Shown here one piece after another: positions 25,472-34,600 of a DNA stretch of 64,000 nt. This DNA is from Rhizobiales bacterium Y(2018). GTDB lineage: Bacteria; Pseudomonadota; Alphaproteobacteria; Rhizobiales; Aestuariivirgaceae. Position 1 is the stretch's first letter; each line of letters opens with the position of its first letter. The stretch is from the NCBI GenBank assembly GCA_005502925.1, contig SCPD01000003.1, forward strand, positions 248,001 to 312,000, read 5' to 3'. The position numbers were made by a program, and so were the translations under genes. The notes under the pieces are model-generated. The model made no database searches, was not told where the DNA came from, and was given only the letters and a program-made list of their open reading frames with translations.

Positions 25472-27034
25472 GTGACTAAACCAACGAAAACTGGACTTGC
25501 CGGCGCCGCGGTGATGAACCGCGCGCAGTTTCTCAAGCTCCTCGGCGGCTCGGCATTCGCCGCCATGGCCGGAAGCTTCGGCCTGACGACGGCGGCGCTC
25601 GCCGAAGGCGGCGATCTCGTCGTCGGCATATCGAGCGACATCAAGACGCTCGACCCGCAGATGTCGCCGCTCGACGTGTTCCGCCACACTATCCGCTCGA
25701 CGGTGTTCGAGGCACTCGTCTTCATCAACCCGGAGACGCTCAGCGCCGATCCGATGCTGGCCGACAGCTGGCAGAAGTCGGACGACGGCCTGACCTGGAC
25801 TTTCAATCTGAAGTCCGGCGTCACCTGGCATAATGGCTCACCCTTCACGGCCGCCGATGTCGTCTATTCGATCACCCGCGTGCAGGATGCCAAGGTCGGC
25901 AGCCCGTTCGCGCCGCAGCTCACCGCCATTTCCAAGGCCGAAGCCAAGGACGACAAGACCGTCGTTTTGACCCTCGCCCATACGGTGCCGGGACTGCTGG
26001 CCAATCTGGCGGTGATCCAGATCGTCAACGAAGCCTCGATCGGCACGATCACTACGGCACCCGTCGGTACCGGTCCGTTCAAATTCGCCAACTGGGCGCC
26101 GGGCGACCGCATCCGGGTGGAAAAATATGACGGCCATCGCGATCCGCCCAAGGTCGCGGCCATCGAATGGCGCATCGTGCCGGACTCGCAGGCGCGCCTC
26201 GCCGGTCTTCAGGACGGCAGCCTGCAGATGGTGGCGCTTGTCGAAGGCAAGGACGTCATCCAGGCCCAGTCGAGCGCCGGTATCGAGGTCATCCAGACCA
26301 AGCCTTATGTGCTCTACGAAAACTTCAACATCAACACCAAGCGGGCACCCTTCGACGACAAGCGCGTGCGCCAGGCGCTGGCCTTCGCCTTCGACCGCGC
26401 GGCCTATACCAAGTCGATCTGGTTCGGCTTCGCGCGCCCGACCATCAATCCGGTACCGCCTGAAATGGCGACTTATCTGCCGGGTTCGGCCGAGCAATAT
26501 CCTTTCGATCTCGACAAGGCGGCAGCCCTTCTCGCCGAAGCGGGCTTCAGCAAAGACAGGCCGCTGACGATGGAGATCCTCACGCCGACCGGCTTCGATT
26601 CCTTGAAGTCGATGGCGCTGGTCCTACAGGATAATCTCAACCGCATCGGCCACAAGGTGACAGTGCGCGAGCTCGAGATCACCGTCTGGATCGACCGCAT
26701 CCTGACCAAGCCCGATTACGACCTCACCACCAACAACTACAATACCGGACCGGAAGATCCGGCGAGCATGTTCAACTCGCCCAATCTGGCGCCCACCGCC
26801 AATGTCTCGTTGTGGAATCCGCCGGGTTATGCCGATCTCGTCGGCAAGGCGGCAGCCGAGATCAAGCCTGAGAAGCAGGTCGAGCTCTATCAGGAGCTGC
26901 AGAAGCTGCTGCTCGAAGAGATGCCGCAGATCACAATCGACCACCTGCCGCTGTTCTTCCTCGGCAGCGAGGCGACCAAGTCGCTGGTCATCGGACCGAG
27001 CGGCATCGACGACTACAAGAAGATCGCGCTCTAG
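25472..27034 (+). CDS. ABC importer substrate-binding protein, family 5
   Basis: A 520-aa periplasmic binding protein (SBP_bac_5, DppA/OppA-like). A signal sequence is visible (FLKLLGGSAFAAMAGSFG and an ALA cleavage site near residue 43). Family residues include LVVGISSDIKTLDPQ and the lobe strand TWTFNLKSGVTWHNGSPF. GTG 25472 is the start: a near-perfect GGGAGG lies 7 nt upstream. A second possible start is ATG 25514. Ligand unknown; family members bind peptides, opines, nickel or other amphiphiles. Placed after its two ATPases, before the permeases. Confidence 0.92.
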   Translation: MTKPTKTGLAGAAVMNRAQFLKLLGGSAFAAMAGSFGLTTAALAEGGDLVVGISSDIKTLDPQMSPLDVFRHTIRSTVFEALVFINPETLSADPMLADSWQKSDDGLTWTFNLKSGVTWHNGSPFTAADVVYSITRVQDAKVGSPFAPQLTAISKAEAKDDKTVVLTLAHTVPGLLANLAVIQIVNEASIGTITTAPVGTGPFKFANWAPGDRIRVEKYDGHRDPPKVAAIEWRIVPDSQARLAGLQDGSLQMVALVEGKDVIQAQSSAGIEVIQTKPYVLYENFNINTKRAPFDDKRVRQALAFAFDRAAYTKSIWFGFARPTINPVPPEMATYLPGSAEQYPFDLDKAAALLAEAGFSKDRPLTMEILTPTGFDSLKSMALVLQDNLNRIGHKVTVRELEITVWIDRILTKPDYDLTTNNYNTGPEDPASMFNSPNLAPTANVSLWNPPGYADLVGKAAAEIKPEKQVELYQELQKLLLEEMPQITIDHLPLFFLGSEATKSLVIGPSGIDDYKKIAL

Positions 27035-27055
27035 CGACCAGTCTCTCCCACCTAA

Positions 27056-27080
27056 GGCGCCGGCTCGCAAGGCCGGCGCC
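27056..27080 (+). promoter_or_regulatory. hairpin between binding protein and permease genes
   Basis: Perfect 9-bp GC stem GGCGCCGGC/GCCGGCGCC with a 7-nt loop, without a T-tract. Such hairpins after binding-protein genes commonly protect the 3' end of the upstream mRNA and give more binding protein than permease. Confidence 0.55.
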
Positions 27081-27097
27081 GATTTCGGTCAAAGTGC

Positions 27098-28042
27098 ATG
27101 GCAATCTATCTCCTGGTGCGCATTCTTGGTGGTGTGGTGACGCTCTTCTGCGTGAGCGCGCTCGCTTTCTTTGCGACCGCCCTGGCGCCCGGCAATCCGG
27201 CCGCGGTGCTGCTCGGCAATCTCGCCACACCGGAGCGCATCGCCGTCGTCACCGAGCAGATGGGGCTCGATAAACCCCTGCCTATCCGCTACTTCATCTG
27301 GCTCAGGGAGATGCTGCAGGGCAATCTCGGCACCTCCAATCTCAGCTTCAAGCCGGTCAACGACCTGGTTCTCGCCGCTCTGCCGCCGACACTCGAGCTC
27401 GCGGCCTTGAGCCTCGCCCTCGCCATCGTCATCGCGATACCGATGGGCCTGATCCTCGCCCAGAATCGCGACCGCTGGTGGACACGTCCGCTGTCAGGCC
27501 TCGTCACGCTCGGCATCTCCGTCCCCGGCTTCTGGGTCGGCCTCTTGCTCATCGTGGTGTTCTCGATGACCTTCAAGCTGCTGCCGTCGGGCGGTTATGT
27601 GCCGATGACGCGCAGCGTCTCCGGCAATCTGCGCGCCATGATCCTTCCGGTTCTGACGCTCGCCATCTATCTCATTCCGTCGCTGGTGCGCTTCGTGCGG
27701 GTGACGGCGGCCAATGTGCTGCGCGAGGATTATATCGACACGGCGCGCGCCAAGGGTGCCGGCCGGTGGCGCATCCTGCTCCAGCATGTGGCGCCCAATA
27801 CCCTCATCCCGACCATCACCTATATCGGCCTGCAGCTGGGCGTCCTGATCTCCGGCGCCATCGTGATCGAGATCATCTTCTCCATTCCCGGCCTCGGGCG
27901 TCTCGGCATGAATGCCGTGCTCAATCGCGACTATCCGGTCATCCAGGGTGTCGTGCTTCTCGCCGCCACCGGCTATGTCGTCGTCAATCTTCTCATCGAT
28001 CTCGCTTATTCGCTGATCGATCCCCGGATTCGCACCAGATGA
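27098..28042 (+). CDS. dipeptide-type ABC importer permease (DppB-like)
   Basis: A 314-aa inner-membrane permease with about six transmembrane helices. The first helix lies at residues ~5-28; the typical cytoplasmic loop with EAA-like residues DTARAKGAGRWRILLQHVAPN is near position 215-240. It forms the translocation channel with the next gene, with which it overlaps by ATGA. Confidence 0.92.
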   Translation: MAIYLLVRILGGVVTLFCVSALAFFATALAPGNPAAVLLGNLATPERIAVVTEQMGLDKPLPIRYFIWLREMLQGNLGTSNLSFKPVNDLVLAALPPTLELAALSLALAIVIAIPMGLILAQNRDRWWTRPLSGLVTLGISVPGFWVGLLLIVVFSMTFKLLPSGGYVPMTRSVSGNLRAMILPVLTLAIYLIPSLVRFVRVTAANVLREDYIDTARAKGAGRWRILLQHVAPNTLIPTITYIGLQLGVLISGAIVIEIIFSIPGLGRLGMNAVLNRDYPVIQGVVLLAATGYVVVNLLIDLAYSLIDPRIRTR

Positions 28043-28890
28043 CCGAGATCTCCACACCCGTCCGGCCGCAAAGCGGCGCCGTCTCCTACATCCTCCGGCG
28101 ATCGCCCGTGGCGGCGCTTCTCGTCGCCCTGTTTCTCATTGCCGCGCTGCTGGGTCCCTGGCTCGCCCCGCATTCGATGACGGACACCAATCTCGGTCAC
28201 GCGCTGCAGCCACCCAATGCCACCTACTGGCTCGGTACCGATGCACTCGGCCGCGACGTGCTGAGCCGGCTCCTCGGCTCGGCCGGTATCGCGGCGCAAG
28301 CCTTCCTGATTGTCGTGCTGACCGGTGGCGTGCTCGGCACGTTGTTCGGTCTCGTCGCCGGCGGCATCGGCGGGCTGACCGATCTCGTGCTCTCGCGCGT
28401 CATCGAAATCCTGCAAGGCTTCCCGACCGTGCTGGTCGCCATCGTCATCGTGGCGTTGCTCAGCCCCTCGCTCACCAATGCGATGATCGCGGTCGGTCTC
28501 GCGGCCGTGCCCGACTTCGCCCGGGTGGCGCGCGGCGTCGCCATTCAATTGCGCGAGCGCGAATTCATCCAGGCGGCGCGCGGCTTGGGCATGAGCGAGA
28601 TGCGCATCCTCGCCAGTGAAGTCCTACCCAATATGGTCGGGCCGCTCATCATCATCGCGAGCTTCGACGGCGCCCAGGCGATCATGTGGGAAGCCGCCCT
28701 CTCATTCCTGGGGCTCGGCGTCCAGCCGCCCTATCCCTCCTTCGGCTCGATGCTGCGCGAGGCGCAGAATTTTCTCGCCATCCAGCCCTCGCTCGCCATC
28801 ACCGTCGGTCTGACCGTGTCGGCGATCATCCTCGGCCTCAATCTGCTCGGCGACGGACTGAGCGACTATTACGATCGCAGCGACAAGTGA
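28039..28890 (+). CDS. dipeptide-type ABC importer permease (DppC-like)
   Basis: A 283-aa permease with an N-terminal transmembrane helix (about 25-48), the DppC-type periplasmic segment YWLGTDALGRDVLSRLL, and five further helices. EAA loop: FIQAARGLGMSEMRILASEVLPN. ATG 28039 overlaps the DppB-like stop; the longer frame upstream is a shadow. Its last 22 bp overlap the end of the convergent LysR gene. Confidence 0.92.
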   Translation: MTEISTPVRPQSGAVSYILRRSPVAALLVALFLIAALLGPWLAPHSMTDTNLGHALQPPNATYWLGTDALGRDVLSRLLGSAGIAAQAFLIVVLTGGVLGTLFGLVAGGIGGLTDLVLSRVIEILQGFPTVLVAIVIVALLSPSLTNAMIAVGLAAVPDFARVARGVAIQLREREFIQAARGLGMSEMRILASEVLPNMVGPLIIIASFDGAQAIMWEAALSFLGLGVQPPYPSFGSMLREAQNFLAIQPSLAITVGLTVSAIILGLNLLGDGLSDYYDRSDK

Positions 28891-29762
28891 GCCGGCGCGC
28901 ATTGTGCCGTGAACCAGCTGATGAAATCCGCAACCGCGCGACTCTGCCCTGCGCGTGAAATGATGAAATAGCCCTGATCGTCGAGCGTCGAAATGTCGGA
29001 AATGACCTCGAGATCACCCCGCTGGATCTCATGCCGGAACACTTCGATCGGACAGAGCGCCACGCCATGCCCCGCGATCACCGCAGTCGCCAGCATGTTG
29101 AAATCCTGAAAGACGGGACCGCGTGGCCGCCGCGGCGGAGGTGCTTGCGCCTTCCTGAACCAGTCGAGCCAATAGTCGACCTTCTCATCATGTAGCAGAT
29201 CGGCTTTGGCGATATCGCCGGATTTGCGAAGCTCCGGATGCTTCTCGAGGTAGAACGGGCTGGCGACCGGCTTGTTGACCCGTGAGAAGAGAAGACGGCT
29301 CTCGATGCCGGGCGAGCGATCCTCACCCAGCGTGATCAGCACATCGAGCGCTTCCGCGTCGAACTGCTCCTCCGCCCGCGCATAAACGATGCGCAGATTG
29401 ATCTCGGGGTGATGCGCCATGAAGGCCGGCAAAGCCGGAACCAGCCAGCGCGCCGCGATCGAGGGGATACAGCCGACCGTGATCGAGCGCGCATCATGGG
29501 TCCGGCGCATATTGGCGGCGGCGCTGGCGATGGCCGCGAGCGCGCCGGTCACGACCCGATAGAATTCGATGCCCGCCGGGGTGAGCGCCACACCACGGCC
29601 CGAACGCTGCATCAGCCGTCGGCCGAGCCAGGCTTCGAGGTGCTTGATCTGATGGCTGATCGCGGCGTGAGTCACATGCAGCTCGTCCCCCGCCCGTGAC
29701 AGGCTCGACCAGCGCGCCGCCGCCTCGAAGGCCCGGAGCGCGGTCAGCGGCGGTAAATCCAT
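28869..29762 (-). CDS. LysR family regulator (GcvA-like)
   Basis: A 297-aa LysR-type regulator. Helix-turn-helix at residues ~20-40 with HVTHAAISHQIKHLEAWLGR; periplasmic-binding-like effector domain after ~90 (VGCIPSIAARWLVPALPAF). The glycine-cleavage-activator style start LPPLTALRAFEAAARWSSL is characteristic. GGAG lies 7 nt ahead of ATG. It is divergent from ectC, 129 bp apart, so it probably controls ectC and the genes after it. The effector is unknown. Confidence 0.92.
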   Translation of the reverse strand: MDLPPLTALRAFEAAARWSSLSRAGDELHVTHAAISHQIKHLEAWLGRRLMQRSGRGVALTPAGIEFYRVVTGALAAIASAAANMRRTHDARSITVGCIPSIAARWLVPALPAFMAHHPEINLRIVYARAEEQFDAEALDVLITLGEDRSPGIESRLLFSRVNKPVASPFYLEKHPELRKSGDIAKADLLHDEKVDYWLDWFRKAQAPPPRRPRGPVFQDFNMLATAVIAGHGVALCPIEVFRHEIQRGDLEVISDISTLDDQGYFIISRAGQSRAVADFISWFTAQCAPAHLSLRS

Positions 29763-29891
29763 ATGTTACTCCATTTTACAGGTCTGTTAGAACTGATCAC
29801 TTGTGAATTCAGCGATATTCCACCAGTCTTCGCATTATCGCGACGCTCTCGCTATTCGGAAATTCTAACATTTTGGGGCAGGAGAAAACAG

Positions 29892-30272
29892 ATGATCGTG
29901 CGGTCTTTCGAGGAAATCGCCGGCAGCGACCATGACGTCGCCTGGGGCAACGGCCAGAGCCGCCGGCTGCTGCTCGCCAAGGATGGCATGGGCTTCGCCG
30001 TCGCCGACACGCTCGTGCTCGCCGGCACCCAGTCGCTGCTCGAATACAAGAACCATTTCGAAGCCTGCTACTGCCTGTCGGGCGAAGGCGAGATCGAAGA
30101 CATGGACGGCAATCGCCATGTCATCAAGCCGGGCGTCATCTATGCGCTCGACAAGCACGACAAGCACTATCTCCGGGCGAAGACCGATCTGCGCCTCGTT
30201 TCAATTTTCAACCCGCCGATCCAGGGCCATGAGCGCCACAGCCTGCGCTCAGGCGAGAGCTCGGCTTATTGA
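29892..30272 (+). CDS. ectC: ectoine synthase, orphan copy
   Basis: A 126-aa cupin-fold enzyme that dehydrates N-gamma-acetyl-diaminobutyrate to the compatible solute ectoine. The sequence is close to canonical EctC over its length: RRLLLAKDGMGF, YKNHFEACYCLSGEGEIE, and YALDKHDKHYLRA. The iron ligands known in characterised EctC are conserved (E57, Y84, H92). ATG 29892 has GGAG at 7 nt; the frame is open further upstream but without homology. The usual partners ectA and ectB are not in the window, so this is an orphan ectC, probably regulated by the divergent LysR. It may use imported N-acetyl-diaminobutyrate or have an alternative substrate. Confidence 0.93.
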   Translation: MIVRSFEEIAGSDHDVAWGNGQSRRLLLAKDGMGFAVADTLVLAGTQSLLEYKNHFEACYCLSGEGEIEDMDGNRHVIKPGVIYALDKHDKHYLRAKTDLRLVSIFNPPIQGHERHSLRSGESSAY

Positions 30273-30307
30273 AGGCAACCCTCGAGAATGCGGGAGGAGA
30301 CAAGACT

Positions 30308-31897
30308 ATGGACAATAGCGCGAATTCCACTAGTGCATCGCCAGACCGTCTCAACCGGCGCTCTTTCGTGAAATCGGCTTGCGTGCTCAGTTTCTCCGCA
30401 GCACTTCCTGCCACGAGCGCCATCCCTACATCATTTGCACAAACCGGATCGACCATGAGCCTCTCGGAATATAGCAGCAAGGATGCAACGGAGCTGGCCC
30501 TCCTGGTAAAGCGCGGCGAGGTGACGGCAAAGGAGCTGGCCGAAACCGCTCTCAAGGCTATCGCCGCCGTCAATGGCGAACTCAATGCGGTCATCGAGAC
30601 TTTTCCCGGTCGTCTCGAGAGCCTGTCTTCCGAGCGTCATCCGCAGGGCGCGCTCAGCGGCGTGCCGATGCTCAACAAGGACCTCGAATCCGAGGCCGAC
30701 ACGACTTTCGAGATGGGCTGCGAGCTGCTGCGCGGCAATGTCGCCACGGAGGATTCCGTCGTGGTGTCGGGCCTCAGGCGCGCCGGCCTCAACAATCTCG
30801 GCCGCACGACCTGTCCCGAATTCGGCCTCGCCTCGATCACCGAAAGCAGGATCGCCGGTGTCACGCGCAATCCGTGGGATCTGCAACGCACGCCGGGTGG
30901 ATCGAGCGGCGGATCCTGCGCCATGGTCGCCGCCGGCGCCGTACCGATCGCAACCGCGAGCGACGGTGGCGGCTCGATCCGCAGTCCGGCCGCGCATTGC
31001 GGCCTCGTCGGCTTGAAGCCGACGCGCAACCGGCTCTCGCCCGGCCTCTATCCCGCCGATCCCGTCGCCGGCCTCGCGGTGAGCTTCGTCGTCACCCGCA
31101 GCGTGCGCGACAGCGCGCTGGCGCTCGATCTGACGCAAGGCTGGAAGCCCGGCGATGCTTGTGGCCTGCAGCGGCCCGAGCATTCATATGTCAGCGCGCT
31201 CACACCGCCGAAGAAAAAACTGCGCGTCGCTTATGCGACAACGGCCTGGACAGGCGTCAAGGCGGACAAGGACGCGATCGACGGCGTCGAGAAAGCCGTT
31301 CGCCTGCTCGAGCAGGAAGGACACACAATCGAGGAAGCAAAGCCGGCCTATGATCATCCGCCCTTCGCCAAAGCGACGCTCGATATCTGGAGCTCCGGCG
31401 CGACGGTGGCTTTCGATGCTTTGGGCGCCATGTTGGGACGCAAGCCTGGCCCTGATACGCTGCAGAGGACGACCTTCGCCATCTATGAATATGGCAAGAC
31501 CGTCACGGCGGCTGATCTCTATACGGCCCTCGAGGTCTTCAACGCGCTCAACCAGTCGGTCGGCGCCTTCTTCGAGACCTATGATCTTTTCGTCACGCCG
31601 ACCTGCATGTCGGCGGCGCCCCTGATTGGTGCTGTACGCTGCGATCCGCCCGGCCCGGTCCATGCGGCGCGCTGGAGCGAGGAGATGAACGCCATCGATT
31701 CCTTCATGGCGGTGTTCAATACCAGCGGTCATCCGGCGATTTCGCTGCCGGTGCATTGGACGTCCACCGGGCTGCCGGTCGGTGTGCAGTTCGCCACGCG
31801 CTTCGCCGACGAGACGACGCTCTTCCAGGTCTCGAGCCTCTTCGAGCAAGCGCTTCCCTGGCGCGACAAGCGGCCACTCGTCCATGTCGCAAGGTGA
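30308..31897 (+). CDS. Tat-exported amidase (amidase signature family)
   Basis: A 529-aa amidase. The N-terminus carries a twin-arginine motif NRRSFVKSA (16-24), a hydrophobic stretch and a cleavage site near residue 45, so the enzyme is likely periplasmic. Catalytic residues of the Ser-cisSer-Lys triad: K124 in LNKDLE, S199/S200 in GGSSGGS and S223 in DGGGSIRSPA. It hydrolyses an amide bond; substrate unknown. ATG 30308 follows GGGAGGAG. The frame is open from within ectC, but that start would lose the signal peptide. Following ectC by 35 bp, it might act on an N-acyl compound related to ectoine. Confidence 0.9.
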   Translation: MDNSANSTSASPDRLNRRSFVKSACVLSFSAALPATSAIPTSFAQTGSTMSLSEYSSKDATELALLVKRGEVTAKELAETALKAIAAVNGELNAVIETFPGRLESLSSERHPQGALSGVPMLNKDLESEADTTFEMGCELLRGNVATEDSVVVSGLRRAGLNNLGRTTCPEFGLASITESRIAGVTRNPWDLQRTPGGSSGGSCAMVAAGAVPIATASDGGGSIRSPAAHCGLVGLKPTRNRLSPGLYPADPVAGLAVSFVVTRSVRDSALALDLTQGWKPGDACGLQRPEHSYVSALTPPKKKLRVAYATTAWTGVKADKDAIDGVEKAVRLLEQEGHTIEEAKPAYDHPPFAKATLDIWSSGATVAFDALGAMLGRKPGPDTLQRTTFAIYEYGKTVTAADLYTALEVFNALNQSVGAFFETYDLFVTPTCMSAAPLIGAVRCDPPGPVHAARWSEEMNAIDSFMAVFNTSGHPAISLPVHWTSTGLPVGVQFATRFADETTLFQVSSLFEQALPWRDKRPLVHVAR

Positions 31898-31979
31898 AAC
31901 AACCTGAAGTGGTCGATGACATCCTGATGACTCACGAATAAGACCGCGCCCTCGTTCTTAGCCATGAAGGAGGCGCATC

Positions 31980-33218
31980 TTGCATAGACAGCATGCCTGG
32001 CCGGAAGGCCATTGGAACTGGCCGGTTCATGTCAGCCACAAACACGGGGTGCGCTGTGGCCAGATGATCTGGGTCGGCGGACAGGCTGATGTCACGCAAG
32101 AGGGGATCGTCAACCATCCCGGCCAGCTGGCGCCGCAGGTCGCCGGCACCCTCCGCTATTTCGAGCGGGTCTTGCGTGAGTTCGACTGCGATCTCACCGA
32201 TCTGGTCAAATTGCTGTGTTTCTATGTCAATGACGGCTCGGTCGACGAAACCGAGTTTCTCGGCATGGTGGCTGAGGCCCTGCCCGCCGGCGCCCGGCCG
32301 GCGATCACCGCCGTGCCGGTGCCCTATCTCGCTTATCCCGGTATGGCGGTCGAGATCGAAGGTTATGCCATGCGCGGCACCAAGGCTGAGAAGCTGCCGC
32401 GCAGCTTTACGCAGAGCGCCGATCTGTCTCCGTTACCTGCGCCTTTCGTCGGCGCCGTGCGGTCGGGCAAGATGATTTTCGTGAGCGCCCAGTCGCCGAT
32501 CGACCATAATGGCGAAGTGCTGCATCCGGGCGACATCGTCGCGCAGACCAGGCAGGTGATGAAGCAGATCGGCAGCGCGCTGAAGAGCTTCGGCGCCGAT
32601 TTCAGTGACGCGGTCAAGCTGAACCGCTGGTATGTCGGCACCGGCACGGTCGAGGATTTCGAGCCGGCGGCGCTGGCCTGTGCGACACATTTCAACGAGC
32701 CGGGACCTGCCGCCACCGGCATTCCCCTGCCGCGCCATGCGCGCAAAGGTCAGCAGATAAAGATCGAAGTCGTCGCCATGCTGAGCGAGGACGGCAGGAA
32801 ATTGCCACGCCGCCATGTCCGGCCGGAAAGCGTGTGGGACTGGACCATCAAGCTTCCCTATTGGCACGGCCTCAAATGCCACGACATGATCTTCCTGGGC
32901 GGCCAGGTCTCGCTCGACAAACACGGCAAGGCGGTCGATCCCGGCAACATGAAGGCGCAGACACGCCAGGCGATGACACATATCGGCACCATCCTGAAGG
33001 AGCTCGATGCCGACTATGGCGATGTCTGCAAAGTCACGACGATGTATGAGGGTGCGAGCTCGCATGACGCGCTGCATGACAATCTGCTCATCCGCTCGTC
33101 CTTCTTCCGGGATCCCGGCCCCGCGACGACCGGTATCCCGCTGCCCGCTCTCGCTTATCCGGGCATGATCATCGAAATCGACGTCTTCGCCATGGCGGAG
33201 CCGGATAAGAAAGACTAG
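31980..33218 (+). CDS. triple-domain RidA/YjgF protein
   Basis: A 412-aa protein made of three tandem RidA-like domains (about 15-132, 150-268 and 288-404). The repeated motif is visible: GQMIWVGGQ / GKMIFVSAQ / HDMIFLGGQ, and the strands PYLAYPGMAVEIE / PRHARKGQQIKIE / PALAYPGMIIEID. The arginine needed for enamine/imine hydrolysis in RidA is kept only in domain 1 (R106 in GARPAIT); domains 2 and 3 have Ala/Thr there (GPAATG, GPATTG). A pseudo-trimer made in one chain is likely, with at most one active site type. The start is TTG 31980, with AAGGAGG 6 nt upstream. Confidence 0.85.
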   Translation: MHRQHAWPEGHWNWPVHVSHKHGVRCGQMIWVGGQADVTQEGIVNHPGQLAPQVAGTLRYFERVLREFDCDLTDLVKLLCFYVNDGSVDETEFLGMVAEALPAGARPAITAVPVPYLAYPGMAVEIEGYAMRGTKAEKLPRSFTQSADLSPLPAPFVGAVRSGKMIFVSAQSPIDHNGEVLHPGDIVAQTRQVMKQIGSALKSFGADFSDAVKLNRWYVGTGTVEDFEPAALACATHFNEPGPAATGIPLPRHARKGQQIKIEVVAMLSEDGRKLPRRHVRPESVWDWTIKLPYWHGLKCHDMIFLGGQVSLDKHGKAVDPGNMKAQTRQAMTHIGTILKELDADYGDVCKVTTMYEGASSHDALHDNLLIRSSFFRDPGPATTGIPLPALAYPGMIIEIDVFAMAEPDKKD

Positions 33219-33301
33219 CCCCTCCCCCTTTAGGACGATGGCCGGCGGCAAGGCGGTCGGGCCATAGTGGCTCATATCCATCCGTGAGCAGGCCAAGTCC
33301 C

Positions 33302-34561
33302 ATGCATTTCCCCCTCGATGAGATCCGCAACCGTTTTCCGGCATTGTCCGGCCCCGACGAACCGCCGATCTATCTGGACAATCCCGCCGGGACGCTCGTG
33401 CCGCGTTCGGTGATCGATGCGGTCGCCACGGCCATGGCGACGGCAAGCAGCAATCTCGGCGGGTATTTCGCCGCCTCGCAGCGGGCCGGCGACATCTGGA
33501 CCAAGGCACATGACGCCGCGGCCGATCTCGTGGGTGCCAAATCATCGCGCGAGGTGATCATCGGCGCCAATATGACGACGCTCACTTTGCATCTGTCGCG
33601 CTCAATCGGCCGGCTGATGAAGCCCGGTGATGAAATCATCGTCACCCGCATGGACCATGAGGGCGATGTCTCGCCCTGGCTCCTGATGGCAGAGGACCTG
33701 GAGCTCAACGTGAAGTGGCTGAACTTCAACCGCGAAACCTGGCGCATCGAGCCGGAAGAGCTGCGCCCGCTCTTGAGCGATCGCACAAGACTTCTCGCCC
33801 TCAATTATGCCAGCAATCTCACCGGCTCGATCAATGACGTGAAGGCCTTGACCGCGCTTGCCAAGGCGGCGGGCGCTCTCGTTTATGTCGATGCCGTGCA
33901 GCTGACGCCGCATCGCTTGCCCGATGTCCTTGACCTCGGCTGCGACTTCCTCGCCTGCTCGTCCTACAAATTCTTCGGGCCGCATCTGGGTGTCGTCTGG
34001 GGCCGCGAGGAGCTGCTGGCCAGCCTGACGCCTTATAAGGTCCGCTGCGCCAGTGATGCGCTTCCCGAACGCTTCGAGACCGGCACGCCGCAGGTCGAAT
34101 TGCTGGCCGGCCTCGCGGCGACGGTCGACTATCTGGCCTCGGTCGGCGAGATGACCGGCCATGGCGGCTCAAGGCGCGCCAAGCTCGCCGGCGCTTATGC
34201 GGCGAGCGATGCCTATGAGACCACCTTGACCCAACGCCTCGTTGCCGGGCTCAAGGCGCTTCCGGGCGTCACGATCCATGGCATCACCAATCCGAACCGC
34301 TTCGCGCAACGTGTGCCGACCGTGTCCTTCAGCCATGACCGGATCTCGACGCATGTCTTCGCCGAGCGGCTGGCGGCGCAGGACATCTATATCTGGTCAG
34401 GGCACAATTACGCCTATGAGCTCGCCCGCCAGCTCGGATTGAAAGACAGCGAAGGCGTCGTCCGGATCGGCATGGCCCATTATAATAGCCTCGCCGAGGT
34501 CGAGCGCTGCCTCTCTGCCGTTGCGACAATTGTGACAGAGAAATCTCCCGTGCTAGCTTAG
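33302..34561 (+). CDS. cysteine desulfurase-like class V aminotransferase
   Basis: A 419-aa PLP enzyme of the class V fold (SufS/CsdA-like 'cysteine desulfurase-like' group). Near the start, IYLDNPAGTLVPRSV corresponds to the family opening; HEGDVSPW carries the PLP-stacking His; VYVDAVQLTPHRLPDV the PLP Asp; and SSYKFFGPHLGV the Schiff-base Lys. ATG 33302 is preferred; a GTG six codons earlier is possible. The true reaction is uncertain: desulfurase, kynureninase-like or aminotransferase. It follows the RidA protein, which would suit a PLP enzyme making reactive enamines. Confidence 0.85.
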   Translation: MHFPLDEIRNRFPALSGPDEPPIYLDNPAGTLVPRSVIDAVATAMATASSNLGGYFAASQRAGDIWTKAHDAAADLVGAKSSREVIIGANMTTLTLHLSRSIGRLMKPGDEIIVTRMDHEGDVSPWLLMAEDLELNVKWLNFNRETWRIEPEELRPLLSDRTRLLALNYASNLTGSINDVKALTALAKAAGALVYVDAVQLTPHRLPDVLDLGCDFLACSSYKFFGPHLGVVWGREELLASLTPYKVRCASDALPERFETGTPQVELLAGLAATVDYLASVGEMTGHGGSRRAKLAGAYAASDAYETTLTQRLVAGLKALPGVTIHGITNPNRFAQRVPTVSFSHDRISTHVFAERLAAQDIYIWSGHNYAYELARQLGLKDSEGVVRIGMAHYNSLAEVERCLSAVATIVTEKSPVLA

Positions 34562-34600
34562 ACCCCACGGAGCCGGACAAGCTCCGGCAGAGGGGTATGT

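Noticed and set aside
33219-33301. Riboswitch or small RNA before the class V aminotransferase gene
   Set aside because: Short spacer without a conserved stem set that I can recognise.
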